Shown here: piece after piece, positions 45,268 through 53,639 of the stretch
Position numbering within the stretch: the first letter of the stretch is position 1
How the letters are laid out: each line of letters begins with the position of its first letter
Origin: Paenibacillus plantiphilus
Lineage (GTDB): Bacteria > Bacillota > Bacilli > Paenibacillales > Paenibacillaceae
Direction of reading: 5' to 3'
Length of the DNA stretch: 64,000 nt
Assembly (NCBI RefSeq): GCF_927798095.1
Contig: NZ_CAKMMF010000012.1
Span: forward strand, 62,001 to 126,000
Translations under genes and position numbers: made by a program
The notes under the pieces: generated by a model
What the model was told of the DNA's origin: nothing
The model's database searches: none
The model's input: the letters and a program-made list of their open reading frames with translations, nothing else

Positions 45268-45340
45268 GGGGCCTTAGCTCAGCTGGGAGAGCGCATCGCT
45301 GGCAGCGATGAGGTCAGGGGTTCGATCCCCCTAGGCTCCA
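45268..45340 (+). tRNA. tRNA-Ala (anticodon GGC)
   Basis: A 73-base cloverleaf: acceptor GGGGCCT/AGGCTCC, D-arm GCTC-AGCTGGGA-GAGC, anticodon arm CATCG-CTGGCAG-CGATG with anticodon GGC, T-arm AGGGG-TTCGATC-CCCCT and discriminator A. The CCA end is not encoded. A terminator hairpin follows at 45351. Its 3' end is repeated downstream (see the 259-bp repeat). Confidence 0.95.
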
Positions 45341-45849
45341 TACAAAAAGAACGTCACCACATTACGTGGTGGCGTTTTTTGTATGGATTGCCTAGGGGAT
45401 ATGAACCCCTATGGGTTCGCCCGCGCGGACGGAGTGGATGAATCGGCTTCGAAGGAAGACTTCAAATGGAGGAGCACGGCGTCTGAAACTACCGCTGGGA
45501 TCTACTTCGGCGAATAGGCTTCTGCGAACATTTAATCAGGTTTCATACATCCCATGATGGGAAGACGAGCATGCGCGAAGTCGGATCTTCTAGGCTCCAT
45601 ACAAAAGAAACGTCACTACATTACGTGGTGGCGATTTTTGTATGGATTGCCTAGGGGAGATGAACCCCTATGGGTTCGCCCGCGCGGACGGAGTGGATGA
45701 AATGGCTTCGAAGAAAGACTTCAAATGGAGGAGCACGGCGTCTGAAACTACCGCTGGGATCTACTTCGGCGAATAGGCTTCTGCGAACATTTAATCAGGT
45801 TTCATACATCCCATGATGGGAAGACGAGCTTGTGCGAAGTCGGATCTTC
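45332..45849. repeat. 259-bp direct duplication containing the tRNA-Ala 3' end
   Basis: Two units, 45332-45590 and 45591-45849, are about 95% identical by eye. Each starts with TAGGCTCCATACAAAA, i.e. the last nine bases of the tRNA plus flank, and includes the terminator-like hairpin and the CCGCTGGGATCTACTTCGGCG segment. A decayed third version of the end appears at 53190-53310. Confidence 0.88.
45351..45380 (+). terminator. Terminator of tRNA-Ala
   Basis: CGTCACCAC and GTGGTGGCG arms around ATTAC are followed by six T. A slightly altered copy lies in the second 259-bp unit. Confidence 0.85.
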
Positions 45850-45979
45850 TAGCTCCACCAAACTTACAAACAACGGTAGAGATGCCGTATTTATTGTTTA
45901 GTACGTTTAATTAAAAGCTGACAAATTTCGAGAAAAACCTTACAATTTATAGTAAAAACAAGTTGAAGGGGTTAGTAAT
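45381..45979. other. Gene-free region after tRNA-Ala
   Basis: It holds the 259-bp duplication and then about 130 bp of AT-rich sequence leading to the PemK-like gene. No ORF with a ribosome binding site is seen. Confidence 0.55.
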
Positions 45980-46546
45980 TTGACAACTGGCAATGATAAT
46001 TCTGCACTTGATAAAGTTATAGAACAATTAAAAGCTTCTGTGAATTTGATGGATGAAAAGAATCAATTACTTATGATTTCATGGCTAAGTTGTTACTCGG
46101 AGTATTTGAAACGGGAAGTAAGTTTCGACCCATTAACTGAAACGTTAAAATATGTGGCCGGGACAGTTTTATCAATAGAGTTGGGGTATAACCCAGGTTC
46201 AGAATTAGGAGGAAGCCATTACGCTGTAGTTATTGAAGATAATGCTAAAATTTCTCATACAGTTATGGTGGTTCCCTTAGGTTCTGAGAGAGCCAACAAA
46301 AAAGTGAATTGGAACGATGTTGATTTGGATGAGATACCTGAGATTAATGATCTTAGTGGATATCCGAAAGGCACAAAAAGTATTGCAAAAGTGAGTCAAA
46401 TGAGAGCTGTCAGTAAATTAAGGATAAAGGCTCCTCTCAAGTCTAATGATCAAGTAATTATCATTCCTTCTCCAAAGTTACGCATGCTTTATGCAAAAAT
46501 AAATCAGCGTTTTACCACTAAAGGATTAAATAGGTCTAGGTCTTAA
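45980..46546 (+). CDS. PemK/MazF-like toxin-family protein
   Basis: A 188-residue protein. Residues 1-55 are helical and unrecognised; residues 56-180 resemble the PemK/MazF endoribonuclease fold (AGTVLSIELGYNPGSELGGSHYAVVIEDN, VMVVPLGSE and KVSQMRAVSKLRI). In MazF the GSEQGG-RP motif has an arginine where this protein has histidine, so RNase activity is uncertain. TTG 45980 follows AAGGGG at eight bases. No antitoxin gene is adjacent. The gene is noticeably more AT-rich than polA or nrdR, consistent with recent transfer. Confidence 0.7.
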   Translation: MTTGNDNSALDKVIEQLKASVNLMDEKNQLLMISWLSCYSEYLKREVSFDPLTETLKYVAGTVLSIELGYNPGSELGGSHYAVVIEDNAKISHTVMVVPLGSERANKKVNWNDVDLDEIPEINDLSGYPKGTKSIAKVSQMRAVSKLRIKAPLKSNDQVIIIPSPKLRMLYAKINQRFTTKGLNRSRS

Positions 46547-46698
46547 AACATAAGATGAATTCACTGTGAAATTCACTGTTGCAAATCTGTGACACGTAGC
46601 ATATACTGTGAATATCGATGTTTTACAACTCAGGTTCTCTTGAAGAGCCCATTGCAACAAATGCAATTTTATACTCAGGCTTCTGTGGGAAGCCCAAA

Positions 46699-46730
46699 AA
46701 AAGCCATCAGAGTACTCTGATGGCTTTTTT
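46699..46730 (+). terminator. Rho-independent terminator
   Basis: A perfect palindrome, AAGCCATCAGAGTACTCTGATGGCTT, is followed by a T-run. It ends transcription from the PemK-like gene and, on the other strand, from the remnant. Confidence 0.9.
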
Positions 46731-46765
46731 AATTAGAAGGCAAATTTGAATGCCAAAGGGGCATT

Positions 46766-46930
46766 TCAACTGGCGGCTCTGTCCTGCCGTCGCAGCTGCT
46801 CCCAGGCATTCTGGAATTGTATAGCATTGCCCAATGACCATCCGTGAGAGAGCGCATCGTTAACTGCGATGAAGTCACTCACCCGCTGTGTGTCCCCGTC
46901 CTGTTGGCTGAATGAAATGACGGTATTCAA
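46766..46930 (-). pseudogene. Short coding-like remnant (54 codons)
   Basis: The translation (starting at TTG 46930) includes FSQQDGDTQRVSDFIAVNDA and HGWSLGNAIQFQNAWEQLRR, with the composition of real protein. There is no convincing ribosome binding site and an in-frame stop lies just upstream, so it is probably the 3' end of a lost gene. I do not recognise the family. Confidence 0.3.
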
Positions 46931-46989
46931 CCCGTTATGATATGATCATTTCGACATAGGCCTATTCAGTTCACTTCGGGAAAGGGTGA

Positions 46990-49761
46990 GTGATCATATT
47001 CACTTCAATTATTTCTACCAAACTTAACATCCCTCCAACCCAGCCTAAAATAATTTTTCGGACGCAATTGATAGCGCGGCTTAATGAAGGCTTATACCGT
47101 AAATTGACCTTGATATCGGCATCCGCTGGCTATGGCAAAACCACGCTGGCAAGCCAATGGTTATCCGGCTGTGATCGCAGGTCTGCATGGTTGTCGCTGG
47201 ATGAAGGGGATAATGACCCCAACCGCTTTATAACCTATCTATTCGCGGCGCTGCATACAATTTCGGAGAATCTTGTGCGTGATGCTTCGATTTTGCTTCA
47301 ATCCCCTCAGCGGCCGCCGATTGAATCCATCTTAGCAACACTAATAAACGATCTGGTGAAATTCTCTGAACCCTTCATCATCGTCCTTGACGATTACCAT
47401 CTGATAGATGCAACATCAGTTCACGAAACGGTGGCCTTTCTGCTGGAGCACTTGCCGCCACACGTCCATATTGTTCTCCTGACACGCAGGGAACCTGATT
47501 TAGTTTTGTCCCGCTATCGGGTAAGGAATCAAGTAACTGAGCTTGGCGTCGCGGATTTGAAGTTTAATTATGCGGAGACTGCCGCATTTCTTCACGATGT
47601 GATGGATGTCAAATTGACCGTGGAAGCAGTGTCGTCGCTGGAGACCCGTACCGAAGGATGGGTTGCCGGTCTGCAAATAGCTGCCGTTTCTTTACACGGA
47701 CACCCGGAAGCCGATGCCTTCGTGAAGTCGTTTTCTGGCAATCAGCGCTTATTGATGGATTATCTGATTGAAGAAGTGTTGCACAATCAGTCGGAAGCGT
47801 TGCAACAATTTTTACTCTACACGTCCATACTTGATCGGTTCTGCGGGCCTCTTTGTGATGCGTTGCTGCTTGATGCTTCGACTATTCCCTCAGATCAAGT
47901 TCTCGCATCTCTCGAACGCGCCAATCTATTTATTGTACCGCTTGACCGAGAACAACGCTGGTATCGGTATCACCATCTTTTTGCCGAATTGTTGCGCCAA
48001 CGATTGCAGAAATATATTTCTGCTAGTAAGCTGGTGAGCGTGGATCAACTACATCAACGTGCCAGTGTATGGTATGAAAATAATGGCTTGACGTTGGAGG
48101 CTTTTCGCCATGCAGTTGCTGCGAACAATATCGAAAGTGCCGCCCGGCTTGTTGAAGGTGGAGGGATGCCCTTGCATCTTCAAGGTGAGGTTGCGCCTGT
48201 GTTGAACTGGTTGGAGACTCTCTCCAAAGCTGAGCTGGATGCGAAACCTGCGCTATGGGTGATATACGGCTCGGCCTTATTGATGGCAGGTAAGCCTACC
48301 GAAATCGAACCGAAATTGCTGGCAGCAGAAGCAGCCATGCAGCACTTGCAAGCAGATGCCAAAGGAAGTGACTACATCGGTTTAATTGCTGCTACTCGGG
48401 CCGCAATAGCTGCAATTGCGATAGGGGGACAACCGTCCGTTGCCGAGCACAAGCTGCAAACCGCCGAAGATGCGCTGCAGCTGTCAGAGGTGGGGGATAA
48501 AACAAATGATCTTGTGGGCCAAATCCTCCCAAGACATGCCGGTACGGCACTAGATTTGCAACAGGTGGATAACGTCATTGCACAATCGCGACGTGCTTTG
48601 GAATATCTTAATCCTCAATCCCTTCCAGTCCGGATTACAGCTTTATGGTTGTTGGGAGTTGCTTGCCAGCTGCGTGGAGATCGTGCTGAAGCAAGAGAAG
48701 CTTATACCGAAGTGCTGTCAATAAGCCGGAAGCTGGGCAGCAATGTGATTTCAATTATGGCGATCGTTGGTCAAGGCAACCTGTTCGAGGGTGATAACCG
48801 GTTATTCGAGGCGGAGGAACGTTACCGGAGCGCTCTGTATTTGAGCGGCGATCTGCCGCTGGCGGCTGTTTGCGAAGCACATATGGGTTTGGCTCGTATT
48901 TGCTATGAATGGAACGATCTTCAGAATGCCCTGCAGCATGTGCAGAAGTGTAGCCAAATGGCCAGGCAAGTGAACAGCAAAGACATGCTTGTAACCTGCG
49001 AGATCTATCTCGCCAGATTGAAGCTTGCCCAGCTTGATTGGGTTAACGCAGCTGTCATTCTAGCAGATACGAAACAATATGTCAGCGAAAATAGCCTGTT
49101 AAATCGTTTGCCTGATATCGCTGAACTTCAGGTGCTGGCAAAGCTCTGCCTTGGAGAATTAAAAGAAGCGAAGTATTTGGCGGAAATCCACCAGCTCCCG
49201 CTAAGTCTGACTCGTGTTCACCTGGCAAATGGTCATACAGCTTCAGCATTGTCTGAGCTGATCCCTTTTCGCGAGCAGGCAGAGGTAAAAGGTTGGCAGG
49301 ATGAGCTTCTGAAAGCAATGGTTCTGCACGCGGTAGTGATGCATGCTCATGGGGAGGAGGAGCAGGCTGTTCAGCTGTTGCTTAAAGCGCTGGAGCTTGC
49401 TGAGCCAGGCGGGTTCATGCGTATCTTCATCGGTGAAGGGCAGACGATCGTCCTGTTATTGTCGGCAGCAGCAGCTCACGGGAGATGGACAGACTATATC
49501 CAAAAGCTGTTAGCTGCTTGTGAAGCGGAAAGCAATAGGAACTCAGACAAGCCTATTGTGCAGATAGAGCCATTAACCCAGCGAGAATTAGAAGTACTGA
49601 AGCTGATTACCGAAGGGCTATCGAATCGCCAGATAGGAGAGCGGCTTTTTCTAGCTTTAGATACGGTTAAAGGACATAATCGCAGAATATTTGAGAAGCT
49701 GCAGGTGCAGCGACGTACAGAGGCTATTGCACTCGCTCGAAAGTTAGGTTGGATCGAATAG
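46990..49761 (+). CDS. MalT-type LuxR-family ATP-dependent transcriptional regulator
   Basis: A 923-residue STAND-class regulator. It has a P-loop near residue 45 (SASAGYGKTTLASQW), Walker B-like IIVLDDYHLID, an ATPase/winged-helix region to about 400, a TPR-like helical sensor region (about 400-850) and a C-terminal LuxR helix-turn-helix (about 855-920; LTQRELEVLKLITEGLSNRQIG). Such proteins are switched on by ATP and a small ligand. GTG 46990 follows AAAGGG. A terminator follows. The target is unknown; the DUF4386 gene downstream is a candidate. Confidence 0.9.
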   Translation: MIIFTSIISTKLNIPPTQPKIIFRTQLIARLNEGLYRKLTLISASAGYGKTTLASQWLSGCDRRSAWLSLDEGDNDPNRFITYLFAALHTISENLVRDASILLQSPQRPPIESILATLINDLVKFSEPFIIVLDDYHLIDATSVHETVAFLLEHLPPHVHIVLLTRREPDLVLSRYRVRNQVTELGVADLKFNYAETAAFLHDVMDVKLTVEAVSSLETRTEGWVAGLQIAAVSLHGHPEADAFVKSFSGNQRLLMDYLIEEVLHNQSEALQQFLLYTSILDRFCGPLCDALLLDASTIPSDQVLASLERANLFIVPLDREQRWYRYHHLFAELLRQRLQKYISASKLVSVDQLHQRASVWYENNGLTLEAFRHAVAANNIESAARLVEGGGMPLHLQGEVAPVLNWLETLSKAELDAKPALWVIYGSALLMAGKPTEIEPKLLAAEAAMQHLQADAKGSDYIGLIAATRAAIAAIAIGGQPSVAEHKLQTAEDALQLSEVGDKTNDLVGQILPRHAGTALDLQQVDNVIAQSRRALEYLNPQSLPVRITALWLLGVACQLRGDRAEAREAYTEVLSISRKLGSNVISIMAIVGQGNLFEGDNRLFEAEERYRSALYLSGDLPLAAVCEAHMGLARICYEWNDLQNALQHVQKCSQMARQVNSKDMLVTCEIYLARLKLAQLDWVNAAVILADTKQYVSENSLLNRLPDIAELQVLAKLCLGELKEAKYLAEIHQLPLSLTRVHLANGHTASALSELIPFREQAEVKGWQDELLKAMVLHAVVMHAHGEEEQAVQLLLKALELAEPGGFMRIFIGEGQTIVLLLSAAAAHGRWTDYIQKLLAACEAESNRNSDKPIVQIEPLTQRELEVLKLITEGLSNRQIGERLFLALDTVKGHNRRIFEKLQVQRRTEAIALARKLGWIE

Positions 49762-49790
49762 CTCCCTGCTGAATGACGGTATAAGTGTAG

Positions 49791-49819
49791 CCCCATCTTT
49801 CTGTAAGATGGGGTTTTTT
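49791..49819 (+). terminator. Terminator of the MalT-type regulator gene
   Basis: CCCCATCTT and AAGATGGGG arms with a five-base loop are followed by six T. Confidence 0.92.
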
Positions 49820-49925
49820 GATGTCATTAGAAAAACACTGCTATCCACACTTAAGTGTCTACACGTTCATTTCCGCTGTAGGTATACTGCAAATAAAAGA
49901 ATGTAAATCAAAAAGGAGATAGGCG

Positions 49926-50597
49926 ATGACAATTAACAAACGTACGGAAAGAACGGTAGCCGTATTATTCCTTTTGGCGACGGTTGCGTTTATGACTGGA
50001 AGCGGGCTTATAGACTCTGTGCTTAACCAACCGGACTATCTATCGCATCTCTATCCGAACAGGATGAAAGTGACGATTGGTCTGTTTCTGGAGCTGCTTA
50101 ACTCCGCAGCAGTGGTCGGTATTGCGATTCTAATGCTTCCGATTCTGAAACAACATAATCAGCCAATTGCTTATGGCTACCTTAGCTCAAGAATCATAGA
50201 ATCCGTGCTGCTTATTGGAGGAACCATCTGTCCAATACTACTCGTTGCTTTAAGTAAACAATATATCTCCGATGGGGGCGCAGCAAATTCACACTTCCCA
50301 ATAATAGGTGATTTGATTTTAGTTGCACAAAATAATGCTTTTGAGCTGGCGATGATTGCTCTTAGCTTGGGCAGTTTGATGTTCTGTTATTTGTTATACC
50401 GCACGAGGCTGATTCCACGGACATTGTCTTTGTTGGGGCTTGTCGGATATATGGCTTTGCTCTTCAGCAGTTGTTTATCCATTATCGGACTTGACCCTGG
50501 CATGCTTCTGTTTATACCAGGAGGGCTGTTTGAGCTTATTTTTCCGATATGGCTGATTGTCAAAGGATTCGTACCGCGAAGTGATGGCAGTAATTAA
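49926..50597 (+). CDS. DUF4386 family membrane protein
   Basis: A 223-residue protein with about six membrane segments, matching the DUF4386 pattern (an early GSGLIDSVL segment and a C-terminal GLFELIFPIWLIVKGF). The function of the family is unknown. AAAAGGAGAT precedes the ATG. It is separated from the MalT-type regulator by a terminator. Confidence 0.8.
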   Translation: MTINKRTERTVAVLFLLATVAFMTGSGLIDSVLNQPDYLSHLYPNRMKVTIGLFLELLNSAAVVGIAILMLPILKQHNQPIAYGYLSSRIIESVLLIGGTICPILLVALSKQYISDGGAANSHFPIIGDLILVAQNNAFELAMIALSLGSLMFCYLLYRTRLIPRTLSLLGLVGYMALLFSSCLSIIGLDPGMLLFIPGGLFELIFPIWLIVKGFVPRSDGSN

Positions 50598-50658
50598 TCG
50601 GACACTGATTTCAACAAGACCATTGGAGAAGCTCCGCCAAATCCAGCATAATAATTGC

Positions 50659-50727
50659 TTTACAAGGCAGCTGATCGTGTTATATTATTTAATAGGACAC
50701 CTAATGGTGTCGCATTCAATAATATAA
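50659..50727 (+). promoter_or_regulatory. Promoter with 48-bp palindromic operator upstream of the DoxX-like gene
   Basis: TTTACA (50659-50664) and TATATT (50681-50686) are 16 bp apart. A two-part palindrome covers the -10 and start region: TTATATTATT (50680-50689) with AATAATATAA (50718-50727), and GACACC-TAAT-GGTGTC at 50696-50711. The symmetry indicates a dimeric repressor. No matching regulator gene is adjacent. Confidence 0.65.
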
Positions 50728-50742
50728 TGAAAGAGGGATCGC

Positions 50743-51111
50743 ATGTTTATACTATCTATCGTTCTTCAAAGCTGGCTGCTCTTCTCCATGGCTTTCTTTG
50801 GCGGAAGCAAAATTGCAGGAGCCCAGCATCAGGTCGAGCTGTTTGATTCGATTAAGCTTCCTCAATGGTTTCGCGTCATTACGGGGTACGTTCAAATTGT
50901 TGGATGCATAGGACTCATTATCGGCTACTGGTATCCGGGGATTGCTGCATGGACCGGAATCGGAATTGGCATTATGATGCTAGTGGCGTGTCTCTCGCAT
51001 ATCAGAGTCCAACATCCGTTTGGAAAAATGTTCCCAGCCCTCTTGAATCTTGTAATCGCTGTTGCAATCGTATTATTAAATACAGATGAGCTGTCCCATC
51101 CTTTCGGCTAA
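50743..51111 (+). CDS. DoxX-like family membrane protein
   Basis: A 122-residue protein with four membrane segments and the DoxX-like signature FGGSKIAGAQHQVELF followed by WFRVITGYVQIVGCIGLIIG. Members are linked to redox or thiol stress in some bacteria, but most have no known role. GAAAGAGGGA precedes the ATG. A strong palindromic operator lies just upstream. Confidence 0.82.
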   Translation: MFILSIVLQSWLLFSMAFFGGSKIAGAQHQVELFDSIKLPQWFRVITGYVQIVGCIGLIIGYWYPGIAAWTGIGIGIMMLVACLSHIRVQHPFGKMFPALLNLVIAVAIVLLNTDELSHPFG

Positions 51112-51212
51112 GCTCAGCTCCAATGGGGGAGGTGCGAGCTTGCGCGAGTCGTATCTCCCTCCTGAAGGGACTATTTTCCGAGAAATTGTATAAAATGCCC
51201 TATATGTTCTCT

Positions 51213-52439
51213 CTACGAATTCTCTCTACGAATCCTCGATCTGCCCGGTAAAGCCCAGTTCTCCGTCAAGAAGTAAATAAGAGCTAAGAGCGGCAGAACG
51301 GTGCCAATAAGCGATGCTAGCATCCAGCCTCCCTGTGTATACATCCATCCACCTAAAGATGAGCCGATAGCCCCTCCTATAAAGAACATCGCCATGAAGA
51401 GCCCGTTCAGGCGTCCTCTGGCTTCACTCCCTAGTGAATAAATGGCCCGTTGGCTAATGACAAGATTTCCCGAAACGCTCATATCAAGTGTAATTGCAGT
51501 TATGAAGAGAAGGATCAGAGCGGGAGCAGAATGGCTATGGAACAAATGAATGAGTCCAAAAGACAAGACCGCCACAATTATAGCAAGCCCCGTCAACCTA
51601 TTGCTCCAGCCTTTATCCGCATATCTTCCGGCAATCGGCGCAGCGACCGCGCCGTCCACACCAACAAGCGCAAACCATGCAATTCCGCTCTGGGACATTC
51701 CGTAAGCATCAGCCAAATGCAGGGGAACGACGGTCCAGAATAAGCTGAAGGCTCCAAATAAAAACGCTTGGTACAAGGCGCGACGTCGCAATACCGGCGT
51801 ATGCCTGAATAAAGTGCCTAGCGAGAGTAGAAGTTGTCTATAGCGCACCGCAGGTGAGGGCTTCCGCACGGGAAGAACTCGCCAAAGCAGAATAGTCAAC
51901 AGAGCCGTAACAATTGCAGATAGAACAAATATAGATCTCCAATCCCACAGACTGGCTGTAAAGCTTGCTAACGGCCGAGCTAACATGATTCCCAGCAACA
52001 GACCGCTCATTACACTGCCGACCACGCGGCCGCGCTGATCCTTGGATGCTAAAGAGGCAGCGAGGGGCACAAGAATTTGCGCCACAACTGATCCGGTTCC
52101 AATGAATAAGGATGCGATTAAAAATAATGGCGCATAAGGGGCGAACGCTGCTGTTAGCAGTGCTCCAACTGCAACTGTAAGCATAATAACGGTGAGGCGC
52201 CGATTTTCAACAATGTCGCTTAGCGGCACAATGAACAGCAGCCCAACTACATATCCGATCTGAGTAACCGTCACAATGAGTCCGGCTGTTGCAGAAGAAA
52301 GGCCAATTGCATCTCGAATCGGTCCTACCAATGTTTGAGCATAATAAAGATTGGCAACGATAAGTCCGCATGCGGCTGCGAGCAGCACCATCATCCAACG
52401 TGAAATACGACGGTCTTGATTACTTTGTTCATTGTGCAT
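51213..52439 (-). CDS. Major facilitator superfamily transporter (drug efflux type)
   Basis: A 408-residue transporter with twelve predicted membrane segments. The loop after segment 2 has the MFS motif GLLFIVPLSDIVENRR, and the segment 5 region has GLLLGIMLARPLA, a drug-antiporter-like pattern. It probably exports small organic compounds by proton exchange. ATG 52439 follows GAGGAGGG. It is divergent from a TetR gene, and repeated TetR-like operators lie over its promoter, so it should be induced by a ligand of that repressor. Confidence 0.88.
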   Translation of the reverse strand: MHNEQSNQDRRISRWMMVLLAAACGLIVANLYYAQTLVGPIRDAIGLSSATAGLIVTVTQIGYVVGLLFIVPLSDIVENRRLTVIMLTVAVGALLTAAFAPYAPLFLIASLFIGTGSVVAQILVPLAASLASKDQRGRVVGSVMSGLLLGIMLARPLASFTASLWDWRSIFVLSAIVTALLTILLWRVLPVRKPSPAVRYRQLLLSLGTLFRHTPVLRRRALYQAFLFGAFSLFWTVVPLHLADAYGMSQSGIAWFALVGVDGAVAAPIAGRYADKGWSNRLTGLAIIVAVLSFGLIHLFHSHSAPALILLFITAITLDMSVSGNLVISQRAIYSLGSEARGRLNGLFMAMFFIGGAIGSSLGGWMYTQGGWMLASLIGTVLPLLALIYFLTENWALPGRSRIRRENS

Positions 52440-52462
52440 AATTACCCTCCTCAATTAAATAC

Positions 52463-52569
52463 TCAACGTATAGTTTAATAATTTATGATTCAATCATATA
52501 CTGAACGTATGGTTTTGTAAATAGCCTTTTCTAAAGTCGACTTATTTTGTATACTAAACGTATTGTTTA
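52463..52569. promoter_or_regulatory. Three TetR-type operators between the MFS and TetR genes
   Basis: The motif ACT(C/G/A)AACGTAT(A/G/T)GTTT occurs at 52461-52477, 52500-52516 and 52553-52569; the third is a palindrome (TAAAC-GTATT-GTTTA). For the MFS gene, TTTACA (52521-52516) and TATGAT (52498-52493) on the minus strand are 17 bp apart; operator 2 begins in the -35 box and fills the spacer, while operator 1 lies near the start site. Operator 3 overlaps a TATACT -10-like element of the TetR gene. Confidence 0.8.
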
Positions 52570-52608
52570 TTTAGTGCTTCAGCAGGGCTGAGACTAAGGA
52601 GGATTCGT

Positions 52609-53181
52609 GTGCAGGGAAAAAGAGGGCGACCACGCAATGTGGAAACGCAAAACATCATCCTTTCCGTTTCTTATGAATTATTGTTGGAAATCGGATTCGG
52701 AGCCGTTACAGTTGAAAAAATCGCAGATCGTTCCAAGGTAAGCAAAGCGACGATCTATAAATGGTGGCCTAACAAAGCTGCAGTTGTGATGGACGGTTTT
52801 CTATCCGCTGCGACAATTAGATTGCCTGTGCCCGATACAGGTGCAGTGTTCCAGGATATTCTTGAACACGCCACGAATATGGCCCGGTTTATGGTAAGTC
52901 GTGAAGGCTTGATTTTTCTGGAGATTATCGGGGAAGGACAGGTTGATCCGGCTTTGGCTGAGGTCTACCGGACGCGCTATATACAGCCTCGCAGGCTGGA
53001 GGTTCATGGTATTATGAGTCGAGGAATGCAACGCGGCGAATTGAAGGAGAATCTCGATATCGCATTATGCACGGATCTTATATACGGGCCGATATTCTAC
53101 CGCTTGTTAGTATCGGGTGATCCCATTGACGATGACTATGTCAAGCGGCTTGTAACCCATGTCTTTGATGGCATCCGATAG
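52609..53181 (+). CDS. TetR/AcrR-family transcriptional repressor
   Basis: A 190-residue repressor. The N-terminal helix-turn-helix is at about 10-58 (VEKIADRSKVSKATIYKWWPNK); the C-terminal ligand and dimer domain has a TetR_C-type composition. GTG 52609 follows AAGGAGG. It is divergent from the MFS gene and probably represses both through the three operators. The inducer is unknown. Confidence 0.9.
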   Translation: MQGKRGRPRNVETQNIILSVSYELLLEIGFGAVTVEKIADRSKVSKATIYKWWPNKAAVVMDGFLSAATIRLPVPDTGAVFQDILEHATNMARFMVSREGLIFLEIIGEGQVDPALAEVYRTRYIQPRRLEVHGIMSRGMQRGELKENLDIALCTDLIYGPIFYRLLVSGDPIDDDYVKRLVTHVFDGIR

Positions 53182-53282
53182 ACTTCTTTGAAACTGCCGC
53201 TGCGATCCATTACGTCGATTAGGCTTCTGCGACGAGCATCATGCGAGTTATGTTCCGCCAGGCTCCACCAATATAACAAATG

Positions 53283-53308
53283 ACCACGTCCATATAGACG
53301 TGGTTTTC
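53283..53308 (+). terminator. Terminator-like hairpin after AGGCTCCACCA
   Basis: The arms ACCACGTC and GACGTGGT with loop CATATA are followed by TTTT. The layout (tRNA-3'-end-like sequence, then hairpin) copies that of tRNA-Ala. Confidence 0.7.
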
Positions 53309-53582
53309 TGTTGTGCGACTTCCCGCATCGGTCATGGCGTGCTGTTAGGTTTGAACCTCGACCGTGGTCTAGCTGAGGTGAAGTCCGCAGATGGATGCAT
53401 TTGCGGTCATTATGGCTCTGCCGACAGGCGGCTATATGTATGGAATGGTTGTAAAGGCGCTGTCGAGCTCCCATCAGCAAATCCCGGATCCACAATGAAT
53501 ATGATCGAATCATTAAAAAGTGTAGAATGACCTCCTACTAAATTTTATGAACGAATCAGGAAGCCTAGACGAACGAGGTGAA

Positions 53583-53612
53583 GACGCCCTAATACCATAG
53601 TATAAGGGCGTC
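53583..53612 (-). terminator. Hairpin downstream of the siderophore-binding protein gene
   Basis: The arms GACGCCCT and AGGGCGTC surround a short AT-rich loop, 28 bp after the end of the minus-strand gene. Confidence 0.65.
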
Positions 53613-53639
53613 CATCGATGAAAGGAGAATAACGATTGC

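Larger units (their letters stand above)
46547..46989. other. Intergenic region with terminator and gene remnant
   Basis: It contains a strong terminator at 46699-46730 and a short coding-like frame on the minus strand at 46766-46930. Confidence 0.5.

Noticed and set aside
53136-53513. 125-codon minus-strand frame after the TetR gene
   Set aside because: It starts within the TetR gene, crosses the terminator-like hairpin and lacks a ribosome binding site.
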